Shown: piece after piece, positions 16,067 through 23,291 of the stretch | How positions within the stretch are numbered: position 1 is the first letter of the stretch | Layout: every line of letters begins with the position of its first letter | Assembly: GCA_964469935.1 (NCBI GenBank) | Contig: CAYXZQ010000032.1 | Span: 1 to 23,291 of the forward strand | Direction of reading: 5' to 3' | Source of the DNA: CAYXZQ01 sp964469935 | GTDB taxonomy: Archaea; Nanobdellota; Nanobdellia; Woesearchaeales; DSVV01 | DNA: 23,291 nt | The notes under the pieces: model-generated | What the model was told of the DNA's origin: nothing | The model's database searches: none | Seen by the model: the letters and a program-made list of their open reading frames with translations, nothing else | Position numbers and translations under genes: made by a program

Positions 16067-17484
16067 AGATGGTACGAATCATCCTCAGCAATACGTATTT
16101 CAGGAAACAGGTCGAATCAGCATCGCTCATGAGCGTAGTCCCACCCCTTGACCTATCCTATTGTGCAGCTGTCCTCAGGGAGAGCGGCATCGGGAAACGA
16201 GGGCTGCAGGTCACCCTGATAGATGCAAATGCCCTCGGCCTGGATTTCGATGACCATCGGGACATGATCGTGAGTTCAGAACCGGAGATACTGGTCCTGA
16301 CAGCAAAGACCAATTCCATAAACGCAGCAGGTAGATTGTGCAGAGAAATAAAGAGACAGAATAAACTGGTCAAGACTGTCCTTGTCGGCCCCCACGGGAC
16401 AGCCCTGCCGAGACAGACAATGGAAGAGATACCGCAACTTGACTTCATCATATTAGGGGAACCAGAGAGGACAATAGTGGAGATTGCCGGCGGGATCATT
16501 GGCAACAAAGATATCAACACAATCCAGAATATCGCGTACAGGAAAGGCTCAGGCGTTCAGGTCAATCAGAAGCAGGCTTTCATACGCGACCTCGACAGCC
16601 TGCCTTTCCCGGCAAGAGACCTCCTTCCTAACAGCAGGTACTGGTCGCCGTTCTCCGGCAGGGTCACTGCAATCGAGGCGACGAGGGGCTGTCCCGGCCG
16701 GTGCAGCTACTGTGAGATGCACAATCTGTACGGCTTTTCCATCAGGAAAAGGGACCCTGAAAGGATTGCAGACGAGATTGAGGATTGCGTCAAGAGGTAC
16801 GGGACTGAATATTTTGCATTCGTCGACCATAATTTCACTGCTGATGCCTCGTTTGTCGAGAGGTTCTGCAGTATCATAATTGAGAGGGGGCTCGGTGAGA
16901 AGATCTCATGGTCATGCAATTCCAGGGTGGACATGATAGAGAGAAAGACATTGGACCTGATGAGACAGGCAGGCTGCCTGCTGGTAGGGACAGGGATTGA
17001 GGCAGGCGATGAGAAGCATCTTGAGGCGATGCGCAAAGGGATAAGCCAGGAGCAGATAAGGGATACTGTCCGCAATATAAAGGAGGCGGGTTTATTTGCG
17101 ATGGGATATTCAATGATAGGGTACCCTGGCGACACGATAAAAGATGTGGAGCTGACCGAGAAGCTGCTGTCTGACTATAATCCTCACATGATACAGGTCT
17201 CAATGGCGACACCCCTGCCAGGTTCAGAACTATATGACCGTTGCAAGAAGGAAGGGCTGATAGCATCATCGGATTGGGACGATTTCAGCTTTCTCAAGAA
17301 GTCTGTGATAAAGAACACCAAGCTTCCTCCCTGGAAGCTCGAGAAGGAAAGGAAAAGGATGATATCGGGGTTCTACCTCCGCCCAAAAAAGTTGCTTGAA
17401 CTGACCAGGCTCATGCTGTTCAATCCTAAGGTCAGGTACAACAACGTAGTCAGGGCATTCTTCAGGATACTTTTCTATTCATGA
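16063..17484 (+). CDS. B12-binding-domain-type radical SAM protein
   Basis: A 473-residue class B-type radical SAM enzyme. The N-terminal cobalamin-binding-type domain (to about residue 145) has EILVLTAKTNSINAA and VLVGPHGTALP followed by IILGEPE. SLPFPARDLLP precedes the radical SAM domain, whose cluster loop TRGCPGRCSYC supplies C210, C214 and C217. FVDHNFT, SWSCNSRVD and GTGIEAGDE follow at the usual spacings, and a helical C-terminus begins FYLRPKKLLELTRL. Architecture matches the protein at 6468, though the N-terminal domains have diverged, so the two may act on different positions or substrates. No membrane segment is seen. The preferred start is TTG 16063 (Shine-Dalgarno GGAGGT, TTGA overlap with the GT-C-like gene); ATG 16069 is possible. 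Its 3' end meets the gene at 17479 in the palindrome TCATGA, which supplies both stop codons. Confidence 0.9.
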   Translation: MKMVRIILSNTYFRKQVESASLMSVVPPLDLSYCAAVLRESGIGKRGLQVTLIDANALGLDFDDHRDMIVSSEPEILVLTAKTNSINAAGRLCREIKRQNKLVKTVLVGPHGTALPRQTMEEIPQLDFIILGEPERTIVEIAGGIIGNKDINTIQNIAYRKGSGVQVNQKQAFIRDLDSLPFPARDLLPNSRYWSPFSGRVTAIEATRGCPGRCSYCEMHNLYGFSIRKRDPERIADEIEDCVKRYGTEYFAFVDHNFTADASFVERFCSIIIERGLGEKISWSCNSRVDMIERKTLDLMRQAGCLLVGTGIEAGDEKHLEAMRKGISQEQIRDTVRNIKEAGLFAMGYSMIGYPGDTIKDVELTEKLLSDYNPHMIQVSMATPLPGSELYDRCKKEGLIASSDWDDFSFLKKSVIKNTKLPPWKLEKERKRMISGFYLRPKKLLELTRLMLFNPKVRYNNVVRAFFRILFYS

Positions 17485-19725
17485 GCTGAAAGAGATGAAA
17501 TGCGGACATCTCCTACATACAGGGTAAGGGCCGTTTTTGGCGTAGTCTTTCCTGAATCTCATGAATCTTTCGTTTTGCATTGTTTTTGGTAGGGGCTCAT
17601 TAAGGATGCTTCCCATGCTGTGTCTGATCAGCCTGCAGACGATGACATCACCGCTGCTGTCGACCCTTATGTTAGGATTCACGAGATTCTTGCATATGCC
17701 CTTCACATGATTTGCCCCACCTTCTGAATAATAATCTCCGGGCATTTTATTAACGTATTCCGGCAGGAATGTCACATGGTCCATTCCTGCTATGTAATCC
17801 TTCAGTGATTCTAGCGCAGATTCCCTTTTCCCGATGTCTTCTTTCGACAGATTCTTCTCTATGCAAATCAGCTCAGACTTGCCTTTTTCTGGTTTCAGTA
17901 CCCTTAAAAGCCGGTTTTTGGTATCTTTTATCTCTTTTGAAGAGAAGAACTCTTCAGGGATGATGTTTATCCATATACCCGTATACCTGAGATTCTCGAC
18001 CAGCGATTTTACATCCTCGAGATTATCATCATATAGCACGACGCCTGCAACTATCCTGAATCTCTTTTTCAGCTTCTCCATAGCATCGTTCATTTCCCTG
18101 CCCAACAACTTCTTCATCCTATCCATAGGGCCCTTTCCATTCTGCATGGATTTATCTATACTGGCCCGGGAATCCTCTTCACAGTAGTCGAATGAGAAAT
18201 TTATCGTGCCTTCACCGGCAGCTTTCTCAAGTTCCATGATGAAGCTACTGTTGAACTCTTTTCCGTTGGTGAGGAGAAGGAAAGGGATATCTTTTTTTTT
18301 CAGGATTTCAAGCACCTTGAAAAAATCCTTCCTTGAGGCAGGCTCTCCCCCGCTGAGCATCACTGTTTCAGGGCTGATTCTGTCTATCAGGACTTTCACC
18401 TGTCCAGTATCGAGCTCTCTTGAGTCCTTATGTGTTTTCCTGAAATCCCTCTGGTAGCATTCCCGGCATGCCATGTTGCATCCCATCGTCAGCTCAAGCT
18501 GGAGATGGCGTGACTTGTCTTCAGCGGGAAGCCCCTGCCTGAGCCTGGCTATGACAATATTGTTCACGATGATATCTCTGATTTTGCTGGAATACGATTC
18601 GACCAGTTTTTGGTCAAAAGCGAATGGAAGGTGGATGTTTATTATGCCCGTATGGGCATTCTCTGTAATTGGAAGCTTGACCCTGGCCTTCAACTGCGAA
18701 AACAGGTTTCTGTCAAGGAACAGCTCTTTCTCATGGAGAAGGACGTACCTCTCATCGTCTGCAGGGATGCCCTCCTGCCTGAGTTTTCTTATGAATTCGC
18801 TCTTCTTTAGCTTTGCCTCCTGCTCATCTAAACCGAACCTGAACCCATAATAGCTGCGCCTTTCGCAATATTCAGGCTTTTCAAATATCCTGATGCCGGG
18901 GATGCCTGAAAGTAGCTTTTCCATCAGCTCGCAGTTCATGTTAGCGACACTTATATGGTCATCCAGCCTTCCCAGCTGGGTGAGGGCAAGTGAGATGGCA
19001 AGCGGGTGTGGCCGGTACTTGAACCCGAGCCCTGTCGATGAGTAACGTCTTTTATCTCCTTTTAGGTCCCCTAATCTCCCGAAGTGGCCGAGAAGGAGGG
19101 CTCTCTCAAAATATCCCTTGTTGTCTGTGCAGAATACACCACCCTCGCCTGCAGGAAGGGATTTGCTCGCCTGCATGCTGAAGCAGCTTATGTCCCCGAA
19201 AGTCCCGACTTTTTTTCCTTTGTACAAAGTCCCGTACGCATGCGAGCAGTCCTCGATGACTTTCAAGCCGTGAGCCGATGCAATCTGCATTATCTCATCC
19301 ATCCTTGCAGGTATGCCGAACAGGTGACAGACGAGTATCGCTTTTGTCTTCCTGGTGATAAGCTTCCTGATCTGCAAAGGATCGATTGTCAGGGTATCAG
19401 GCTCTATATCGCAAAAGACCGGCACTGCACCCAGATGCAGCATAGGGCTAACTGAACTGTGCCAGGTATATGACGGCACAATCACCTCATCGCCATATTT
19501 TAGGCTGATGGCGAAATAGGCGGCATGAAGGGTCGAGGTCCCGCTGTTCTGTGCGAGGGCGTATCTTCTGCCGAGCCATATTGCAAAACGTTTCTCAAAT
19601 TCCGCGATGATGCCCGATCCGTCTGATATGGAGAGCCGCTTCTTTTTCAGGACATCTACCATGCCGAGAAAATCCTCTCTTGTTATCCTTGGCCAGTCCG
19701 GAGTCCTGTCTGCTTTTTCATTCAT
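17479..19725 (-). CDS. Fusion: DegT-family aminotransferase + radical SAM/SPASM enzyme
   Basis: A 748-residue two-enzyme fusion with no stop or frame break at the junction. Residues 1 to about 385 form a complete DegT/DnrJ/EryC1 PLP aminotransferase: NSGTSTLHAA near 60, PSYTWHSS near 84-91, the PLP aspartate D159 in VIEDCSHAYG and the Schiff-base lysine K188 in QASKSLPAGEGG. After a charged linker, a radical SAM domain begins at about residue 406, with C416, C420 and C423 in MGCNMACREC and LSGGEPA at about 457-463. The end has a SPASM-like set of cysteines (GIC, IVC, PVCRRC), a site for auxiliary Fe-S clusters. Both active sites look intact, so one chain may aminate a keto sugar and then carry out a radical step, or the reverse. 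It is last in a minus-strand run, 4 bp after the GT28/GT4 gene. I do not know of a characterised enzyme with this pairing. Confidence 0.9.
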   Translation of the reverse strand: MNEKADRTPDWPRITREDFLGMVDVLKKKRLSISDGSGIIAEFEKRFAIWLGRRYALAQNSGTSTLHAAYFAISLKYGDEVIVPSYTWHSSVSPMLHLGAVPVFCDIEPDTLTIDPLQIRKLITRKTKAILVCHLFGIPARMDEIMQIASAHGLKVIEDCSHAYGTLYKGKKVGTFGDISCFSMQASKSLPAGEGGVFCTDNKGYFERALLLGHFGRLGDLKGDKRRYSSTGLGFKYRPHPLAISLALTQLGRLDDHISVANMNCELMEKLLSGIPGIRIFEKPEYCERRSYYGFRFGLDEQEAKLKKSEFIRKLRQEGIPADDERYVLLHEKELFLDRNLFSQLKARVKLPITENAHTGIINIHLPFAFDQKLVESYSSKIRDIIVNNIVIARLRQGLPAEDKSRHLQLELTMGCNMACRECYQRDFRKTHKDSRELDTGQVKVLIDRISPETVMLSGGEPASRKDFFKVLEILKKKDIPFLLLTNGKEFNSSFIMELEKAAGEGTINFSFDYCEEDSRASIDKSMQNGKGPMDRMKKLLGREMNDAMEKLKKRFRIVAGVVLYDDNLEDVKSLVENLRYTGIWINIIPEEFFSSKEIKDTKNRLLRVLKPEKGKSELICIEKNLSKEDIGKRESALESLKDYIAGMDHVTFLPEYVNKMPGDYYSEGGANHVKGICKNLVNPNIRVDSSGDVIVCRLIRHSMGSILNEPLPKTMQNERFMRFRKDYAKNGPYPVCRRCPHFISFSS

Positions 19726-19729
19726 CTGC

Positions 19730-21964
19730 TCAACCTGACACTTTTTTGTATATCTCCTGCAGGCGCACTGCCTGTGTCCGTATGTTGAAATCTTTTTCCA
19801 CTTTGTCTCTTCCTTTTCTGCCCATTAGCTTCCATCTTCCATTGTAGGCATAAATCTTTTTCATCGCCGCATAGAGTCCGGCCGAGTCCCTCTCCTTGAC
19901 CAGGAGCCCACTCCTGCCGTCCTCGACCAGTTCGGGAATACCCTTGTGAAATGTCGAAATGACAGGCATGCCTGTCGCCATCGCCTCCATGAGCGCGACA
20001 GGGATACCCTCTGCCTCGCCGTTGTCTGCTGTCACGCTTGGCAGGATGAACACATGATGCCTGTGCATCTCGCTGCATAGCTGCCCATGGTCCATTGGAC
20101 CCAGAAGCATAAGATTTTTTCCGATGCCCAGGGCAGCAGCCTGCCTGCGGATATCTGGCAAGAGCGGCCCGTCCCCTATTATAGTAAATTTCGCGTCCGG
20201 ATGCTCTCTTGCGAACAAGGCGAATGCCTCGATTGCATATCTCATTCCTTTCTTCTCGACAATATCGCAGACGCTGAGAAACCTTATATCTTCCTTTTTT
20301 TTAAGCTTTCTCTCCAAGAACATGAATATCTCAGTATCGATGCCGCTGTGGTGCACCACTATTTTCGATCCAGGGCAGCCTTTTTCGACAAGATCCCTCA
20401 TCATAGCATCTGACCTTGCGAGGACAAGCCTCGCTTGGGCAAACATGGGCGAGTAATCCAGAAGCGCATCCTTGTAAAGATCATGTCCTCTGAAATTGAC
20501 AACCAGTGACGCATCATGTTTTCTTAAAAGCGGAAGGTAGAACAGGCCGAGGACTCCGTATTGGGCATGAAGAATCCTGATGTCTGACCTGCTGATGAAA
20601 TCCGAGAGCCTGGAAATCAGCCTATTATACGGCTCCATCTGCTCCCTACCTATCCTTGGGAAGGATTGACTGAGCACACTGTCATATTCTGGGAAGTGGA
20701 CCAACCTTACTTCTTCATCTTGGTGGTGACCGGTCTTTTTCAGGCAGTGCACGTATGTGAAACACTCCTGTATGCTGCCTATCTCGTCATGTATGAACTG
20801 CTCGCTCATGTTCAGCCAGAAAGTGCAGAGGTGCAGCACGCTTTTCCTGCTGAGAGCATCCTTTATCACTGATGCATGCTCTGTCGATCTCTGCCAGGAT
20901 GCAGGAATGCCTTTTTTTCTGTTGTGCTTTTTGGATTTCCTGAATCCCTCCAACAACCCTGCAGCGAGTGCCCTGCCATCATCAATCTTGATGACTGCCG
21001 AACCCGTCTTCTTCTCCATCCATCTTGCCCTCTCGAGCTGGTCTTCCTTGTGGCTCTTTTTCGGAATCACGATGGAGGGAACCTGCAGTGAGATTATCTC
21101 GTTCGCAGTATTGTATCCGGCCTGGCTTATGACGAGATCCATCATGCTCATGAGCTCATACTGGTTCGGTTCAAAGGATACAGGCACAGCTCCTTGCCTG
21201 TTATTCAGTTTTCTGATTTTACCGTCCCCGCCAAGCGGGCTTTCCATGAAATAGAACCTCATCCGCGGCTCTGCGCCCAAAGCATTTAGGCCCGAGCTGA
21301 TTGTCCTGTAATAATCATCTGATTCAGCAGGGTCGCCACCCCCAGAGCAGACAAGGACATTGAAGCCGGAATCAACCAGGTCATGCCTTTTTCTCAACCC
21401 TCCCATGATATTCCTGTCGAATTCCCTGACCACCGGGCTGCACAGCCTGATATCCTTCCTATTTTCCATGATCCTTTCCAGTCTTTTTAAGATGCCATAG
21501 AATTCCAGCTCGCTCCTGCTGTGAGGAATCAGTATGAGATGAAAATATTTTGTTGCAGGCGAATCCAGGTATTCGAAGAAATCACTTGAAGTCATCTTCC
21601 TCAGCACCAGGATGTTCCTGACCCCGTTCTCAAGGTTATCCCTGAGCACAGCCTCGTCGGCGAACGTATCGAATATCATCGCATCCGGAGAGAATCTCCT
21701 GCATGAATCAAGCAGTTTTTCATGGTGGAGCCTGAAGAAATCCTCCTTTGCCATCCTTCCCTGCAGGTAATCATCATGGGAATATCCTATCCTGTCATAT
21801 TCAAATCCGGCACTGTCCAGCAACCCGGTGAACTTTGAATTTGTTATGAACCTCAATTTAAGGCCCGGCTCAATTTCTCTCAGGTCTTTTGCAATAGTGA
21901 TTGTCCTTGCCAGGTGGCCTAGACCTATGCCGTTGATGGCGTGGACTAAAATCTTCTTATCCAT
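19730..21964 (-). CDS. Fusion: GT28/MurG-like + GT4 glycosyltransferase
   Basis: A 744-residue protein with two GT-B glycosyltransferases in tandem. Residues 1 to about 385 resemble MurG/UDP-glycosyltransferases of family 28: GIGLGHLARTITIAKDL at 10-26, VCSGGGD near 220, and ISQAGYNTANEII followed by PSIVIPKKSHKEDQLERA, the donor-binding signature. Residues from about 395 form a GT4-type enzyme: NFRGHDLYKD, then LSVCDIVEKKGM, FTIIGDGPLLPDI and the E-x7-E motif in EAEGIPVALMEAMATG, with GIPELVEDGRSGLLV. Both halves appear complete. They would add two sugars in sequence from nucleotide donors at the inner face of the membrane; no membrane helix is visible. ATG 21964 was preferred because MDKKILVHAINGIGLGH is the normal family N-terminus; ATG 22021 would add 19 unrelated residues. 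It overlaps the upstream gene by 8 bp and is 4 bp from the downstream gene. Confidence 0.88.
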   Translation of the reverse strand: MDKKILVHAINGIGLGHLARTITIAKDLREIEPGLKLRFITNSKFTGLLDSAGFEYDRIGYSHDDYLQGRMAKEDFFRLHHEKLLDSCRRFSPDAMIFDTFADEAVLRDNLENGVRNILVLRKMTSSDFFEYLDSPATKYFHLILIPHSRSELEFYGILKRLERIMENRKDIRLCSPVVREFDRNIMGGLRKRHDLVDSGFNVLVCSGGGDPAESDDYYRTISSGLNALGAEPRMRFYFMESPLGGDGKIRKLNNRQGAVPVSFEPNQYELMSMMDLVISQAGYNTANEIISLQVPSIVIPKKSHKEDQLERARWMEKKTGSAVIKIDDGRALAAGLLEGFRKSKKHNRKKGIPASWQRSTEHASVIKDALSRKSVLHLCTFWLNMSEQFIHDEIGSIQECFTYVHCLKKTGHHQDEEVRLVHFPEYDSVLSQSFPRIGREQMEPYNRLISRLSDFISRSDIRILHAQYGVLGLFYLPLLRKHDASLVVNFRGHDLYKDALLDYSPMFAQARLVLARSDAMMRDLVEKGCPGSKIVVHHSGIDTEIFMFLERKLKKKEDIRFLSVCDIVEKKGMRYAIEAFALFAREHPDAKFTIIGDGPLLPDIRRQAAALGIGKNLMLLGPMDHGQLCSEMHRHHVFILPSVTADNGEAEGIPVALMEAMATGMPVISTFHKGIPELVEDGRSGLLVKERDSAGLYAAMKKIYAYNGRWKLMGRKGRDKVEKDFNIRTQAVRLQEIYKKVSG

Positions 21965-23291
21965 AATTTCCGGCCTCTCCGGACGGTGCGACCAGCTTGA
22001 TGTGCATGCCGTCGAAAACAAGCCTTGAGTCGCCCCTGCATCCCTTCTTCACGGTATTGAACCTCTCGAATGCGTAATCTTTCAGCTCGTCAGACCCGTG
22101 CTTGTCATAAAGGTAGGCCAGGTTGCGGATGTTCGAGATGAATTTCTCCCGGGTCATCATCATCTCATCTGAGGTGTCATACGACAGGCATGCCCCGGAG
22201 AACGCCGGCCTGTGCCCTGCTTTGATTAGCCTGTATCCCAGGTCGATATCCTCTCCTCCCCAGCTTTTCATCCCCTCGTCGAACCTAAATCTCTGAAACA
22301 GACCTTTTTTGATCGAAAAATTTGCTGAAACAAAGTATTTCCATGCGACATCCGCGTGCTTTTCCGGCTCCCTGAATATACTGTCCCTGAATTCGGGTAT
22401 GATGGTCTTTGGAGCCCTGTCTCTATCAACCATCGCAGCGATTTTTCGGAAATCATAATGTGCCATCTCATTGCCGTACCCGGCGTAATAGCCCAGCACT
22501 ACATCGTTTTTTTCCTGCTCTTTCAGATGGTTCCCTATCAGATTGGGGTCTGCTACATTGTCCTGGTCAAGGAAGACAAGGACATCCGCTCTGGCTTTTT
22601 TCGCCCCAAAATTCCTGGCAATCCCTGCACCGAAGATCTCTTTATTGTCGAGAAAATGGTAATTGATATCAATGCAGGAATCTTTCTTTATGAGCTCGAC
22701 GACATCTCTCGTATCGTCAGTGCTCCCATCATCTACCACTATGACCTCGAAATTGCTCACTGTCTGGTTCTCCAGGCTCTTGATGAGCAGGGAAAGCCTC
22801 TCGGGTGAGTTGAAGGTGGGTATGATGACGCTTGCGAGATGGCTGACATTTTCCGGGCTGCGCAGGTACTCTTTCTTAAGCAGTCCGCCCTTGCATCTAC
22901 CCAGATAGTAGCACCTCCTGCATTCCTCGCTCACTTTTCCGTATTCCCTGATGCTCCTGATGTCATCCGAGTTCCAGGCATCCATTATTCCCGTTCTGCG
23001 TATGTCGCCGAAACCTGTCCCAGAATAGTCTGTCTTGATCTTCCCATCGCATCCGATGACCAGCCTCGAATACCCCGAGTCGTAACCGCCTCCTTTGCAT
23101 ACCGATACGAGATCCTCACTGATTGCGCAGAAAGGCATGGCATTGGCTATCCTGACATCCATCTTATACCTGGCATTCAGCCTGACCATCTTTTTAAAAA
23201 GCGCCCTGATATCCTGTCTTGACAAGGGCTTTCTGTCATTCTCGTTCGGAATCTGCCTGAGCAGGAACCACTCAACAAGATTTTGCTGGCT
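21957..23291 (-). CDS. Partial fusion: radical SAM/SPASM domain + GT2 glycosyltransferase
   Basis: The frame stays open to the right edge of the window (444 residues visible), so the N-terminus is missing. A TTG at 23225 is probably not the true start, because the upstream residues WFLLRQIPNEND and KPLSRQDIRALFKKM read like the end of a radical SAM barrel. The first 150 or so visible residues then carry a SPASM-type cysteine set (PFCAIS, SVCKGG, IGCDGKI, ECRRCYYLGRCKGG). A complete GT2 domain follows: SVIIPTFNS, VVDDGSTDDT, the DQDN metal site in VFLDQDN and the late GGEDIDLGYRL motif bearing the catalytic base. So one chain should pair radical chemistry with nucleotide-sugar transfer. The CxxxCxxC loop lies outside the window and cannot be checked. 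No membrane segment is seen. Its TAA stop overlaps the ATG of the next gene, giving a coupled three-gene run of fusions. Confidence 0.82.
   Translation of the reverse strand, partial: SQQNLVEWFLLRQIPNENDRKPLSRQDIRALFKKMVRLNARYKMDVRIANAMPFCAISEDLVSVCKGGGYDSGYSRLVIGCDGKIKTDYSGTGFGDIRRTGIMDAWNSDDIRSIREYGKVSEECRRCYYLGRCKGGLLKKEYLRSPENVSHLASVIIPTFNSPERLSLLIKSLENQTVSNFEVIVVDDGSTDDTRDVVELIKKDSCIDINYHFLDNKEIFGAGIARNFGAKKARADVLVFLDQDNVADPNLIGNHLKEQEKNDVVLGYYAGYGNEMAHYDFRKIAAMVDRDRAPKTIIPEFRDSIFREPEKHADVAWKYFVSANFSIKKGLFQRFRFDEGMKSWGGEDIDLGYRLIKAGHRPAFSGACLSYDTSDEMMMTREKFISNIRNLAYLYDKHGSDELKDYAFERFNTVKKGCRGDSRLVFDGMHIKLVAPSGEAGNYG

Noticed and set aside
21965..22021. N-terminal extension of the GT28/GT4 protein from ATG 22021
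   Set aside because: The extra 19 residues have no family match and lie wholly inside the upstream gene; MDKKILVHAINGIGLGH is the usual N-terminus.
1..23291. RiPP (peptide natural product) cluster as an explanation for the many rSAM/SPASM genes
   Set aside because: No short precursor-like peptide with a Cys/Gly-rich core, RRE-type domain, peptidase or ABC exporter is visible; the neighbours are glycosyltransferases and sugar enzymes.

Overview
This window looks like chromosomal DNA from an archaeon. The evidence is the start signals and codon use. Several genes begin on or within a few bases of the point expected about 25 nt downstream of an AT-rich TATA box (clearest at 9045 and 12499), Shine-Dalgarno sites are mostly weak or absent, arginine is written mainly as AGG/AGA and isoleucine often as ATA. 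All 19 stops that can be read are TGA (15) or TAA (4), with no TAG. The membrane-anchored protein at 11430-12308, with its short N-terminal helical domain and repeated cysteine hairpins, resembles proteins common in DPANN-type archaea. That placement is a guess. No rRNA, tRNA, CRISPR array, transposase or phage gene is visible.

Nearly the whole window is one kind of locus: glycan or glycolipid assembly mixed with an unusually large set of radical SAM (rSAM) enzymes. Region A (1-7871, + strand) is a tight run. It holds the tail of a probable B12-type rSAM protein, a SAM methyltransferase, a small twitch-type rSAM enzyme, two polytopic GT-C-like membrane proteins, a second small rSAM enzyme and a B12-binding-type rSAM enzyme. 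Region B (7858-11361) holds a DegT-family aminotransferase (-) divergent from a third small rSAM enzyme (+), then two tiny single-TM proteins, a perfect 8-bp hairpin and a DPM1-like GT2. Region C (11430-17484) holds the Cys-repeat membrane protein (-) divergent from a NodU/TobZ-type carbamoyltransferase, then a paralogue of the first GT-C-like protein and another B12-type rSAM enzyme. Region D (17479-23291, - strand) is three multidomain fusions in a row: rSAM-SPASM/GT2 (cut by the window edge), GT28/GT4, and DegT aminotransferase/rSAM-SPASM.

Together these genes encode sugar amination (two PLP enzymes), methylation, carbamoylation, several cytosolic glycosyltransferases, membrane steps on the outer face (GT-C-like) and six or seven rSAM enzymes, plus one more if the upstream fragment is counted. 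rSAM chemistry is radical C-H activation, so the likely product is a surface glycan, glycolipid or lipid-linked oligosaccharide whose sugars or lipid are modified by radical steps. The repeated pairing of a GT-C-like membrane protein with a B12-type rSAM protein, three small rSAM paralogues sharing an N-terminal signature, and the two fusions joining rSAM to an aminotransferase or a glycosyltransferase are the best candidates for an undescribed system. The product is not identifiable from sequence alone.
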